Shown here one piece after another: positions 31,797 through 43,099 of a stretch of 64,000 bases of DNA. Numbering within the stretch: the stretch's first letter is position 1; each line of letters begins with the position of its first letter. The stretch comes from Bufo bufo (lineage: Eukaryota > Chordata > Amphibia > Anura > Bufonidae). The stretch spans positions 7,259,677 through 7,323,676 of the forward strand of contig NC_053397.1 in assembly GCF_905171765.1 (NCBI RefSeq), read 5' to 3'. The position numbers were made by a program, and so were the translations under genes. The notes under the pieces were generated by a model. It saw only the letters and a program-made list of their open reading frames with translations, had not been told where the DNA came from and searched no databases.

Positions 31797-32908
31797 TCAT
31801 TTGTTCCCACACCTTAAACACGTGACTTGGTTTCCTGTCCTGTGTGTTATGTTCCTATCTGTTTTGCAGTGTCTCGCTATGTGACCTAGGCCACCACATG
31901 CAAAACATCTGATGTTTGCTCTGCATGGCCCAGGTCCATCTACACTGCAGCCATGCTCCCTTCTTCTGAATTGTTCCATTCTCAGGGACGCACTCTTCAC
32001 AACAGTTCTTTTTCCCAAAGTCAGGGAAAAATCTCTGTTAGTCTGGACCGGCTTGATCTGATGATTTGACCAGTCACAGACTACTCTCCCCCCCCCCCCC
32101 CCCTTGGCAAAGTTTTGGGAGATTCCGACCCTGACTTTACGGAAAAAGAAAGGGCCGGCACCAAATTGGTGATAACCTGTTGCATGCCAGACATTAGCTG
32201 GGACCTTACAGCAACCTCAGCCTTCAATTTGGCTACCGTCACGTCAGTAGAGGCAGTCTGCTCCTTGAAGGCCTTGACCTCAGTATAAGACTGAGTCAAC
32301 TTAGCCTCAATTTCCTCCTTCTGCCTCTGCAGCTCTACTAACTGTGACTCTATCTTGGCCACCTGCGCATCTCGGTCAACAGTAGACTGCACATTCTCCG
32401 CCAGCTGTGCCCGCAATGCCGAAACCTGGTCAGAATTGCTGGCACAGCACTGGCAGTGAATGTTTGGAGGAATTGTCTCCGTTGACCGAGACACCAGCGC
32501 AACTTCCTTTGGCTTGCAGATGCTAGACTCAAATGTTTGCACAAGTTTGGCTAGCATCCGAAGCCGTTTGGTGGCCTTGTTCAATACCGTCCGTTTGTGA
32601 ACACAAAGCTTGTCGTAACTACAAGCCTGTGCCAACAAATCGGACCACAGCATTTCTGCTGACTTGTATGTGGTAGGGAGGATGGGGTTAAATGTGCTGT
32701 GTCTGCTCAAGTGTTGCAGTGTGGGGAAGTCCATACTCACTGTTTGATGAGCGTCCATCTTCTCATTGGGGCTGTACCGCTTCATCCTAACAGCTGCGTG
32801 GAAGAAGTCCTTTTTCTTCCGGATCGCTTCTTCCCGACCAGCCGGACTTGTACGCTGCTCCAAAGAAGATGCATCTCTTTCAGTGACGTGTCCTCTTCTC
32901 CCTCGCAA
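31797..32908 (-). pseudogene. Gag-like gene of a retroelement without pol
   Basis: The first part (32908-32081) contains a globular N-terminal region, a cysteine cluster (HCQCCA) and a long coiled coil (roughly residues 165-240: SALRAQLAENV, ESQLVELQRQKEEIEAKLTQ). The frame stays open upstream of the first ATG at 32783-32785, so the true start is unsure. At the G-run (complement of about 32088-32104) the frame changes. The second part (32018-31797) has a CCHC knuckle (CFACGGLGHIARHC) and a second pair of cysteines (CLRCG). Knuckle plus coiled coil fits a retroviral or LTR-element Gag; the family is not recognised. Confidence 0.65.
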
Positions 32909-33010
32909 TCACTTGAGCGATGCAGTGACCGTTTAAAGCAAATAGCTAAATATTAGTTCACAGATAAACAATAGATTCTCTGCTAAAGATTTTGATCTGC
33001 GTTTGGTGCT

Positions 33011-33236
33011 ATAAGGAAGAGTCGTGTTACCTGTCCGAATTATCAGGTCCTAGACGCTCAGACCACTGACCGCGTCTCTCTTGCCTGATAATTCACAGTA
33101 TAACCGACCTCTAGCCTCAACACCATAAGGAAGAGTCGCGTTACCTGTCCGAATTATCAGGTCCTAGACGCTCAGACCACTGACCGCGTCTGTCTTGCCT
33201 GATAATTCACAGTATAACGGACCTCTAGCCTCAAAA
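33011..33236. repeat. Two tandem 113-bp repeats
   Basis: Units at 33011 and 33124 start ATAAGGAAGAGTCG, then GTTACCTGTCCGAATTATC and CTGATAATTCACAGTATAAC. Within each unit GAATTATCAGG and CCTGATAATTC form a stem. They lie between the gag frame and the primer-site-like motif, in the leader position. Confidence 0.9.
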
Positions 33237-33261
33237 CCAAACACAGATTTCAAAATCTGAG

Positions 33262-33278
33262 CAGTGGGCCTGGCTCGC
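33262..33278 (-). promoter_or_regulatory. Possible primer-binding site
   Basis: The complement reads TTGGCGAGCCAGGCCCA directly after the LTR-like end GGGGCCACCA. A TGG start after CA is the usual layout. The tRNA is not identified. Confidence 0.4.
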
Positions 33279-33457
33279 CAATGGTGGCCCCTGTGGGAAT
33301 TATGTGGTCCCTTGAAGCTGTGTCCCCTTATAATCCCCCTTATAATATATATGTGCCCCTGATAGATATATATCTATGTCCCTTATATTGGTGTATACAT
33401 GTGTATGGATGTGCCCCATGCATCCATACACATGTATATTATATAATTTTCCCCCCC
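33279..33457 (-). repeat. Inverted pair with 26541-26718, right copy
   Basis: Reverse complement of the left copy with a few changes. If it is the end of a 5' LTR, the gag frame to its left (minus) starts in the right place. Confidence 0.75.
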
Positions 33458-33465
33458 TATACCTG

Positions 33466-33830
33466 AAACCAGGTGCATCAGTGTGAATGGGCCCCAAACA
33501 TCCACACTGATGCAATCTGGTTAATTGCATCAGAATCACCGGACTAAGGTCCGGTCATCCTGAGAACTACAAAGAACTCGGATTCAACAGAATTTGAGTC
33601 TTTAGTTGTAATTATCTCCAGCGCTGCTGGAGATAATTATGCATGATAGAAGGGTGGGAGAAACCTCCCCTCCTTCTATTATGCACATTCCGGCAACGCG
33701 ATTACTATCGCGCCGTCCGGAATGCAAGGTGGTGCAGGAGCGAGATCAAGTCGCGGTCCCGCTGTGCGCGCGCAGGGACGCGCGTGCTGGCGCGGTGACG
33801 TCATATCACCGCGCCGGCCCACGTGTCTAG
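33466..33830. repeat. GC-rich ladder of hairpins
   Basis: Successive stems: GCATCAGTGTG/CACACTGATGC; TAATTATCTCCAGC/GCTGGAGATAATTA; ATAGAAGG and GGGAG against CTCCC and CCTTCTAT; CATTCCGG and CGCGAT against ATCGCG and CCGGAATG; GGCGCGGTGA/TCACCGCGCC. Little sequence separates them. Confidence 0.8.
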
Positions 33831-34865
33831 GCCCGTGGAGCGCGCGCACAGCGCATGCGCCGCGGCCCGGGAGTGCGGGCTGCAGGGTATAAAGCCCGGC
33901 AGCCCTGCGCTAGAAAGAAAGACCCTTACCGGACCCCACCATGATAGGAGAGCGCGATCAGCGCTCAGGATTCGGAGCGGTCCCCCCCGGCTGACGAGGA
34001 CCCCGATCGGCCCCCCCTCTAAAGCAGAGCGCAATCGGCGCTCAGGAGGAGCGGAGCAACCCCCTAGACGAACGAGCAACAAACATTAAGTATCACCCCC
34101 TTTATATATCCCTGACCCCCTACCACTATTTAACCCTTACACCCCTGAGCCCAAACCCCTATCCCACCAACGATCCTATACCACCTCCCCTGATTAACCC
34201 CTACACCACTGGTATCATATCCAAACCCCTACTGCCCTGGATACACATCCCCGTTACTGTACACTTGCAGGGTATTTACTCCTGCATTGCTGTACAGCCC
34301 TGAATACCCCCATTGTTCACTTGCAGGGTATTAACCCTTGCTGAACCCTTGCATTAGCGATAGCCCTGATCCCCTGATTAACACTTGCAGGGTGTTAACC
34401 CTTGCATTCCTGTGCAGCCCTGATAACCCCCACTGTACCTCACCCCTATTACTGTATTAGTGTCTGTGGCCTGCATACACCCCTGCAGTGCCACCGTTTA
34501 CCCTCGTCGTACCCCATAGGGACAGTAAGTAGAACCAGGTGGGTGGGCTGCTAATATATATGTGTGAGTGTATTGTATAGTTAGTTTGTGGGTGGAATTT
34601 GGGAACCGTGTAGTGTAGTTTAGTGCTGTGTTTATAATGCCGTATTGTTAGTGTATTGCGTGCTTAAGTGTATTAGGTATTAATAAATACTGTTTTATTT
34701 ATAACTATCTGTGTAATGTGTGTTTATTAGCGATAGTTCGTTTAGTAGGGCGCATGCAGCTAGGTTAGTGATTAGCGTAAAGTATAGTATAGTGTAAAGT
34801 ATAGTGAAAATATTGTACTGTTACATAAAGGTATAAATAGGCGGAGTCATCAATAGACGGCTCCT
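33831..34865 (+). other. Unassigned promoter-like sequence
   Basis: A GC-rich block ends in a TATA box (GGTATAAAGCC, 33886-33896). It is followed by C-rich repeats with CACTTGCAGGGTATTAACCC near 34260, 34320 and 34385, and by AATAAA at 34683. No long reading frame. It could be an LTR or a non-coding transcription unit; gypsy-3 cut it at 34865. Confidence 0.4.
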
Positions 34866-35294
34866 TGTAACGGTGGCGTACACACACACACAGGGGGGAG
34901 GGAAGTGACCACTGCGCTCCACCCTTACTCCTGGCCCTGCCTACTTGCCTCGCGAGTCCTAATGACCGGGGACAACTGGACGGCAATCCCTAACTTGGAA
35001 TAAGTGCAGGGATGACAGACAGACAAACAACAGGACGTGATGGACCGAGTCAATACCAGGAAAGCTACAAAGTACAAATGGAGCAAGCAGAGAATTGTCA
35101 GGAGAAGCCGGGGTCATAAATACCAGGAGAGACGTGAAGTACCAAAGGAGTCAGCAGAGGAACGTCAGGAGGAGGCCGGGGTCAGAATATTAGGATAGCA
35201 GCAAAGTACACAGGGAGCAGGCAGAGGATCGTCAGGAATTCAGCAGGAGGTAAGTACGCCAGGAAAGACCAAATCACAGGTGGAACCTAAATTA
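34866..35294 (-). repeat. gypsy-3 3' LTR, U3 missing
   Basis: Matches 47700-48111 plus 53606-53623. It joins the end of the chromodomain frame directly near 35294. The polypurine tract and the U3 part present at 53624-53887 are absent. The junction lies at TAA, shared by the stop codon and the LTR, so a microhomology deletion is likely. Confidence 0.85.
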
Positions 35295-37301
35295 CGAGGG
35301 GCCACCGGACCCAAGACTTCAGGCGATGGCTTTTCAGGGTGTTCTAAATGAAATTTTCGAACAAGTCTAGGAGCATGAACCTCCCTGGCAGGTACCCAAG
35401 ATCTCTCTTCAGGTCCATACCCCTTCCAGTGAATCAGGTACTGCAAGGAATTACGCACCTTCCTGACATCCACTATTTTAGACACCACATACTCGACAGC
35501 ATCATTAACAAGAACCGGCGGAGGCGAGGCTTTTGATGGTACTACCGGTTCAAAATATTTTTTAAGTAGAGACATTATGAATGTGGAATGACTCGGGCAG
35601 CTCCAACCTAAAAGATACCGGGTTAATCACCTCTGTGATCTTATATGGTCCAATAAAACGAGGAGCAAACTTTTTAGAATCTACCTTAAGAGAGAGATTC
35701 TTGGAGGACAACCATACCTTATCCCCAACCTGAAAATTTACCCCCCTTGAACGTCTCCTATCGGCCTTGAGCTTCTGAGAACTTTGAGCCTTTTCTAAGT
35801 TCGATTGAACCCGGGCCCAAACTGTGCACAGTTCAGAGGAGAGCCTATCCGCCTCAGGGTTAGAGGAGGAGACAGATGACCCGAATGAAAACGGGGATGG
35901 AAACCATGGTTACAAAAGAAAGGTGAAACCCCAGCAGAAGAATTGACACGGTTATTAAAAGCAAATTCAGCCAATGGAAGAAATTTCACCCATAATTGCT
36001 GGTCATCAGCAACATACGACCTCAAGAATTGTTCGACAGACTGATTAAGGCGTTCAGTCTGCCCATTACTCTCAGGGTGGTAGGCAGAGGAAAAAGACAA
36101 TGAAATTTTACATTTTTGACAGAAGGCTCTCCAGAATTTGGACACAAACTGCACACCCCTGTCAGAAACAATATTTTCCGGGATACCATGCAATCAAACA
36201 ATTTCTTTCACAAAAATAGACGCCAGGGTTTTGGCATTCGGGAGTTTAGACAGGGGAATGAAATGGACCATCTTGCTAAACCTATCGACCACTACCCAAA
36301 CTACAGTCTTACCCTCGGCCGGCGGTAGGTCAGTTATAAAGTCCATCGAGATATGGGACCAGTGTCTACTGGGAATGGGTAGGGGTCGTAGGTTACCAGC
36401 AGGGCGAGTCCTAGGTGTCTTGGACCTGGCACAAACCTCACAGGCTGACACGTAGGACTTGACATCCCTAGTTAGAGTGGGCCACCAATAAGATCTAGAA
36501 ACCAGATCCTTAGTGCCCTCAACACCCGGATGTCCACAAAAGGCAGAATCGTGACACTCACCCAACAGCTGGAGACGAAATTGTACGGGAACAAACAACT
36601 TATCTGTTGGGGTGGATACCGGTGCCAGATGTTGTTCAGACCTAATGCGAGCCGAGATATCCTGGGTAAGAGCTGCTAAGAAGATTTTTGCTGGTAGGAT
36701 GGATTCAGGTGGTACCTCAGTAGGTTGAAAAGCCTGGAAGCTCCGAGATAATGCGTCCGCCTTCACATTTTTACTTCCCGGCCTGAACGTGATGGAAAAA
36801 TCAAAACAAGTAAAAAACAGAGCCCATCTGGCTTGACGGGGATTCAACCTCTTAGCAGACTCGAGAAACATAAGGTTTTTATGGTCAGTGACAACAGTTA
36901 CACAATGCCTTGTCCCCTCCAGAAAATGCCTCCACTCCTCAAATGCCCATTTAATGGCCAGCAGCTCCCTATTCCCTATGTGGGAGAGAATTTCCTGGAG
37001 AAGAAGACACATGGTCTCAGGTTAGTGAGGCTAGCAGGACCTTGTGAAAGGACTGCTCCTGCGCCGTCCTCGGACGCATCCACCTCCACAATAAAAGGTT
37101 TCTCCTGATCAGGCTGGATCAGAATGGGAGCGCTACTAAATGCCTTTTTTAATTTTTCAAATGAAGAAATGGCCTCAGTAGACCAATTCTCCAAATCCGC
37201 CCCTTTCTTAGTAAGGTCGGTCAACGGTTTAGCAATTACGGAAAAATTCATAATGAATTTACGATAGTAATTGGCGAAACCTAAGAACCGTTGTAAGGCC
37301 T
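35240..37301 (-). pseudogene. gypsy-3 RNase H, integrase and chromodomain
   Basis: Read from 37301 down: end of RT ([19 protein letters not shown]) and RNase H ([15 protein letters not shown]), then after a frame change RELLAIKWAFEEWRHFLEG, VVTDHKNLMFL and ADALSR, the integrase finger (CHDSAFCGHPGVEGTKDL, CEVCARSKT), the catalytic core (HISMDFITDLPP, SDRGVQFVSKFW, YHPESNGQTERLNQ) and finally the chromodomain (YVVSKIVDVRKV, YLIHWKGYGPEERSWVP). At least three breaks (near 37000, 36194 and 35800-35590) separate the blocks. The chromodomain is well conserved. Confidence 0.92.
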
Positions 37302-37400
37302 TTAACCGCCTCTGGACCGCCTAACGCAGGATCGCGTTCCGGAGGCGGCAGCCATGCGCAGAGTAACGCATATATGCGTCATCTCTCGAGACGCGATATT

Positions 37401-37625
37401 TCCTGTGAACGCGCGCACACAGGCGCGCGCGTTCACAGGATCGGAAGGTAAGCGAGTGGATCTCCAGCCTGCCAGCGGCGATCGTTCGCTGGCAGGCTGG
37501 AGATGTGATTTTTTTAACCCCTAACAGGTATATTAGACGCTGTTATGATAACAGCGTCTAATATACCTGCTACCTGGTCCTCCGGTGGTCCCTTTTGTTT
37601 GGATCGACCACCAGAGGACACAGGT
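37401..37625. repeat. Hairpin ladder of element B
   Basis: Consecutive stems: CCTGTGAACGCGCGC with GCGCGCGCGTTCACAGG (37401-37440); ATCTCCAGCCTGCCAGCG with CGCTGGCAGGCTGGAGAT (37460-37504); AGGTATATTAGACGCTGTTA with its complement around three bases (37527-37569); GGTCCTCCGGTGGTC with GACCACCAGAGGAC (about 37577-37619). The same ladder stands at 28700-28960 (inverted) and 43220-43442. Confidence 0.92.
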
Positions 37626-37679
37626 AGCTCAGTAAAGTAGCACGAACCACCACTACACTACACTACACCCCCCCTGTCA

Positions 37680-38560
37680 CTTATTAACCCCTTATGAACC
37701 ACTGATCACCCCTGATCACCCCATATAGACTCCCTGATCACCCCCCTGTCATTGATCACCCCCCTGTCATTGATCACCCCCATGTAAGGCTCCATTCAGA
37801 GGTCCGTATGAATTTTACGGATCCACTGATAGATGGATCGGATCCGCAAAACACATACGGACGTCTGAATGGAGACTTACAGGGGAGTGATCAATGACGG
37901 AGGTGATCACCCCATATAGACTCCCTGATCACCCCCCTGTCATTGATCACCCCCCTGCAAGGCTCCATTCAGACGTCCGTATGAATTTTACGGATCCACT
38001 GATACATGGATCGGATCCGCAAAACAAATACGGACATCTGAATGGAGCCTTACAGGAGGGTGATCAATGACAGGGGGGTGATCACCCCATATAGACTCCC
38101 TGATCACCCCCCTGTCATTGATCACCCCCCTGTCATTGATCACCCCCCTGTAAGGCTGCATTCAGATGTCAGTATGATTTTTACGGATCCACTGATACAT
38201 GGATCGGATCCGCAAAACACATACGGATATCTGAATGGAGCCTTACAGGGGGGTGATCAATGACAGGGGTGATCACCCCATATAGACTCCCTGATCACCC
38301 CCCTGTCATTGATCACCCCCCTGTCATTGATCACCCCCCTGTCATTGATCACCCCCCTGTCAGGCTGCATTCAGATGTCCGTATGATTTTTACGGATCCA
38401 CTGTTACATGGATCGGATCCGCAAAACACATACGGATATCTGAATGGAGCCTTACAGAGGGGGTGATCAATGACAGGGGTGATCACCCCATATAGACTCC
38501 CTGATCACCCCCCTGTCATTGATCACCCCCCTGTAAGGCTCCATTCAGACATTTTTTTGG
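37680..38560. repeat. Hairpin array of element B
   Basis: About five units of 176-210 bp, with CATATAGACTCCCTGATCA near 37722, 37913, 38089, 38278 and 38488. Each unit has a CATTCAGACGTCCGTATG stem and GATCACCCCCCTGTCATT linkers. Confidence 0.92.
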
Positions 38561-39109
38561 CCCAAGTTAGCGGAAATTTTTTTTTTTTTCTTAAAAAGTC
38601 TCATATTCCACTAACTTGTGTCAAAAAATAAAATCTCACATGAACTCACCATACCCCTCACGGAATCCAAATGCGTAAAATTTTTTAGACATTTATATTC
38701 CAGACTTCTTCTCACGCTTTAGGGCCCCTAGAATGCCATGGCAGTATAAATACCCCACATGTGACCCCATTTCAGAAAGAAGACACCCCAAGGTATTCCG
38801 TGAGGGTCATATTGAGTCCATGAAAGATTGAAATTTTTGTCCCAAGTTAGCGGAAAGGGAGACTTTGTGAGAAAAAAAAATATATATCAATTTCCGCTAA
38901 CTTTTCCCAAAAAAAAATAATTTCGATGAACTCGCCATGCCCCTCATTGAATACCTTGGGGTGTCTTCTTTCCAAAATGGGGTCACATGTGGGGTATTTA
39001 TACTGCCCTGGCATTCTAGGGGCCCTAAAGCGTGAGAAGAAGTCTGGGATCCAAATGTCTAAAAATGCCCTCATAAAAGGAATGTGGGCCCCTTTGCGCA
39101 TCTAGGCTG

Positions 39110-40540
39110 CAAAAAAGTGTCACACATCTGGTATCACCGTACTCAGGAGAAGTTGGGCAATGTGTTTTGGGGTGTCATTTTACATATACCCATGCTGGGT
39201 GAGATAAATATCTTGGTCAAATGCCAACTTTGTATAAAAAAATGGGAAAAGTTGTATTTTGCCGAGATATTTCTCTCACCCAGCATGAGTATATGTAAAA
39301 AAACACACCAAAACACATTGCCTAACTTCTCCTGAATACGGCGATACCACATGTGTGACACTTTTTTGCAGCCTAGGTGGGCAAAGGGGCCCACATTCCA
39401 AAGAGCACCTTTCGGATTTCACAGGTCATTTACCTACTTACCACACATTAGGGCCCCTAGAATGCCAGGGCAGTATAACTACCCCACAAGTGACCCCATT
39501 TTGGAAAGAAGACACCCCAAGGTATTCCGTGAGGGGCATGGCGAGTTCATAGAATTTTATATTTTTTGTCACAAGTTAGCGGAAAATGATGATTTATTTA
39601 TTTTTTTCCTTACAAAGTCTCATATTCCACTAACTTGTGACAAAAAATAAAAACTTCAATGAACTCACTATGCCCATCACGAAATACCTTGGGGTGTCTT
39701 CTTTCCAAAATGGGGTCACTTGTGGGGTAGTTATACTGCCCTGGCATTTTAGGGGCCGAATGCGTGAGAAGTGGTTTGAAATCAAAATCTGTAAAAAAAT
39801 GGCCGGTGAAATCCGAAAGGTGCTCTTTGGAATGTGGGCCCCTTTGCCCACCTAGGCTGCAAAAAAGTGTCACATATCTGGTATTGCCGTACTCAGGAGA
39901 AGTTGGGCAATGTGTTTTGGGGTGTCTTTTTACATATACCCATGCTGGGTGAGAGAAATATCTTGGCAAAAGACAACTTTTCCCATTTTTTTATACAAAG
40001 TTGGCATTTGACCGAGATATTTATCTCACCCAGCATGGGTATATGTAAAATGACACCCCAAAACACATTGCCCAACTTCTCCTGAGTACGGAGATACCAC
40101 ATGTGTGACACTTTTTTGCAGCCTAGGTGGGCAAAGGGGCCCACATTCCAAAGAGCACCTTTCGGATTTCACCGTCCATTTTCTACAGATTTTGATTTCA
40201 AACTACTTACCACACATTAGGGCCCCTAGAATGCCAGGGCAGTATAACTACCCCACAAGTGACCCCATTTTGGAAAGAAGACACCCCAAGGTATTCGCTG
40301 ATGGGCATAGTGAGTTCATAGAAGTTTTTATTTTTTGTCACAAGTTTGTGGAATATGAGACTTTGTAAGGGAAAAAAATAAATAAAAAAAAATCATCATT
40401 TTCCGCTAACTTGTGACAAAAAATTAAAAGTTCTATGAACTCACTATGCCCATCAGCGAATACCTTAGGGTGTCTACTTTCCGAAATGGGGTCATTTGTG
40501 GGGTGTTTGTACTGTCTGGCCATTGTAGAACCTCAGGAAA
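39110..40540. repeat. Alternating inverted modules of element B
   Basis: A segment reading GAAGTTGGGCAATGTGTTTTGGGGTGTC...CCATGCTGGGTGAGA recurs in both orientations, arranged as arms of about 100 bp around a centre with CCAACTTTGTATAAAAAAATG (39120-39360 and 39880-40110). GGGGCCCACATTCCAAAGAGC and CCCCAAGGTATTC modules alternate between them, also in both orientations. Confidence 0.88.
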
Positions 40541-40993
40541 CATGACAGGTGCTCAGAAAGTCAGAGCTGCTTCAAAAAGCAGAAATTCACATTTTTGTAC
40601 CATAGTTTGTAAACGCTATAACTTTTACCCAAACCATTTTTTTTTACCCAAACATTTTCTTTTATCAAAGACATGTAGAACAATAAATTTAGAGAAAAAT
40701 TTATATATGGATGTCGTTTTTTTTTGCAAAATTTTACAACTGAAAGTGAAAAATGTCATTTTTTTGCAAAAAAAATTGTTAAATTTCGATTAATAACAAA
40801 AAAAGTTAAAATGTCAGCAGCAATGAAATACCACCAAATGAAAGCTCTATTAGTGAGAAGAAAAGGAGGTAAAATTCATTTGGGTGGTAAGTTGCATGAC
40901 CGAGCAATAAACGGTTAAAGTAGTGTAGGTCAGAAGTGTAAAAAGTGGCCTGGTGATTAAGGGTGTTTAAACTAAGGGGGCTGAGGTGGTTAA

Positions 40994-41695
40994 GGATGAA
41001 GGTCTTACCCATTCCTTAATTGCTAGTACCTTACCAGGATCCATCTTGAAAGCGTGAGGAGTCAGAACATGCCCTAGAAACAGAATCTCCTGTACACCAA
41101 AGACACATTTCTCTTGTTTAGCGGATAGCTGATTCTCCCTCAACACCTCTAATACTTGTTTAACATGAGACACATGGGATTCGAAGTCAGGAGAGAATAT
41201 CAAAATGTCGTCAAGATAGACAATAACAAATTTACCTAAGAACTCCCTAAGAATGTAATTCATGAAGTTTTGGAACACAGCAAGGGCATTGCTGAGTCCA
41301 AAAGGCATCACCTGATATTAAAAGTGTCCTACCGGAGTATTGAACGCCGTCTTCCATTCGTCTCCCTCCTTGATTCGGATTAGATTGTATGCCCATTTCA
41401 GGTCAATTTTGGAAAACCAGGTTGCCCCCAGAACCTGGTTAAATAAATCCGGAATCAATGGGAAGGGAGTATCTATTCTGGACAGTGATTTTATTTAATC
41501 TCCGGTAATCGATACATGGCCTAAGACCACCATCTTTTTTCTTAACGAAGAAAAACACCGCCCCCATAGGAGAGACAGAAGGTCTAATATGCCCTTTACC
41601 AAGGCTCTCCTTAATATAATCTTCCATGGCCTTGCGTTCGGGCATAGAAAGATTATAAATTCGTCCTTTAGGAAACTTGGCCCCCTCTACTAGCT
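40994..41695 (-). pseudogene. gypsy-3 reverse transcriptase, N-terminal part
   Basis: Blocks in several frames: [40 protein letters not shown], then (41311-40994) MMPFGLSNALAVFQNFMN, the active site YLDDILIFSPDF and CVFGVQEILFLGHVL. A shift near 41465 and another near 41315 break it. It ends at the TTAA used by element B. Confidence 0.9.
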
Positions 41696-43099
41696 CTATG
41701 GTACAATCATAAGGTCTATGGGGGGGGGGGGTAGAACCTCCGGGGTTGGTGATGAGAATACATCAGAATATTCTTTAACAACAGTGGGTAAAGTATCAGA
41801 CTTTACTGAGACCCCAGCCTGTACCACGGACAAGCACGAGTCACACTTAGGCCCCCATCTCACCAACTCCCCATTGGACCAATCTATAGTGGGGTTATGT
41901 AGTCGGAGCCAAGGCAACCCTAGTACCACCTCAGCCGGTAGGTTCTCCAGGACTAGAAGCGAACATCTCTCTGAGTGGCACACACCCACGGTTAGAGAAA
42001 TCTCTGAGGTACATAAGCTCACCGTACCACCAATAAGAGGAGTAGCATCAATAGCCATGACATGGATAGGAGTTGGTAAGGCAAACATAGGAATACCCAA
42101 TCTTACAGCATACTCAGAGTCAATAAAGCTAGTCGCTGAGCCAGAATCAATAAAGGCCTTACCCGGCCATTTATCTACTCCCAGAGAAATCGTAATGGGT
42201 ACCGAAAGCTTACATTTAGAAAATTCAGGGTGTACCTGGTCTTTAGGTTGCCTTGCCTTAGGAGACTTGACAGAGAGGACCTTCTTAGGACACTGGTTGA
42301 TCCAATGGTCAGGATCTCCACAGTAAAAGCATTCTCCACGTCTGTGGGGAAGATTCCCTCGGGTCATGCCAACCTGCATGGGTTCCTCGGTGGAGACCTC
42401 AGCATTGTCTCTGGGATAGGCCTCTGGCTGGACCACCATCTGGGAAGAGAACTGTTGTTCCTGTCGTCTCTCTCTAACCCGTCGGTCAAGTCGGACAACA
42501 AGGGTCATCATCTCCTCTAAGGTCTCTGGAAGTTGATAACTGACCAGAAGATCCTTTAATTTATCAGACAGACCTGACCTGAACTGACTCTTCAGGGCTG
42601 GTTCGTTCCATCCTGAGGGGACACACCACCTTCTGAATTGGGTGCAATAATCCTCCGCTGGTAAATTGCCCTAATCCAGTGCCTTTAGAGCCGTCTCGGC
42701 TACTAGAGCCCTGTCTGGTTCATCATAGAGGGTACCCAGGGCCTGAAAGAACCCCTCCACAGAATATAAACAACTGGCGCCAGCAGGTAAAGAGAACGCC
42801 CAGTCCTGGGGATCACCCTGTATTCGGGAAATGATAATGCCCACGCGTTGACTTTCGGGGCCAGAGGACACGGGGCGCAAACGGAAGTAAAGTTTGCAAC
42901 TCTCCTTAAAAGAGAGAAACTTCTTCCGGTCTCCAGAAAAGGGTTCTGGGAGCTTAATCTTTGGCTCAAAATGCGGACTGGAGGCCTGAGGAGTGGAAGA
43001 ACCTTGCCCTAACTCAAAAGAACTGAGTTTTTCCCCTAACTCCTGCACCCTCTGCGTCAGATTAGAGACATGGTCAGTCAGGGTCACCAGAGGATTCAT
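41696..43099 (-). pseudogene. gypsy-3 Gag and protease
   Basis: Starts at ATG 43097-43099, 23 bases after the TTAA of element C. The Gag N-terminus has a heptad-like helix (LTDHVSNLTQRVQELGEKL) and then the capsid region. A TAG at 42671-42673 interrupts one continuous frame. After it come the CCHC knuckle (CFYCGDPDHWINQC), the protease (AFIDSGSATSFIDSEY) and VVLGLPWLRLHNPTIDW. The frame is lost at a C/G run near 41720-41729. The order is that of a chromovirus related to gypsy-1. Confidence 0.92.

Larger units (their letters stand above)
37302..40993 (-). mobile_element. TTAA element B (3.7 kb) inside gypsy-3 RT
   Basis: TTAA stands at both borders (37302-37305 and 40990-40993). Taking it out leaves a single TTAA in an unbroken RT segment (SSLKALQRF-type codons), so the insertion was exact. 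The ends are TTAACCGCCTCTGGACC and, on the complement, TTAACCACCTCAGCCCC. Layout: hairpin ladder 37302-37625, hairpin array 37680-38560, ACCCCAAGGTATTC modules 38570-39110, alternating palindromic modules 39110-40540, AT-rich end 40540-40993. No transposase. Confidence 0.92.
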
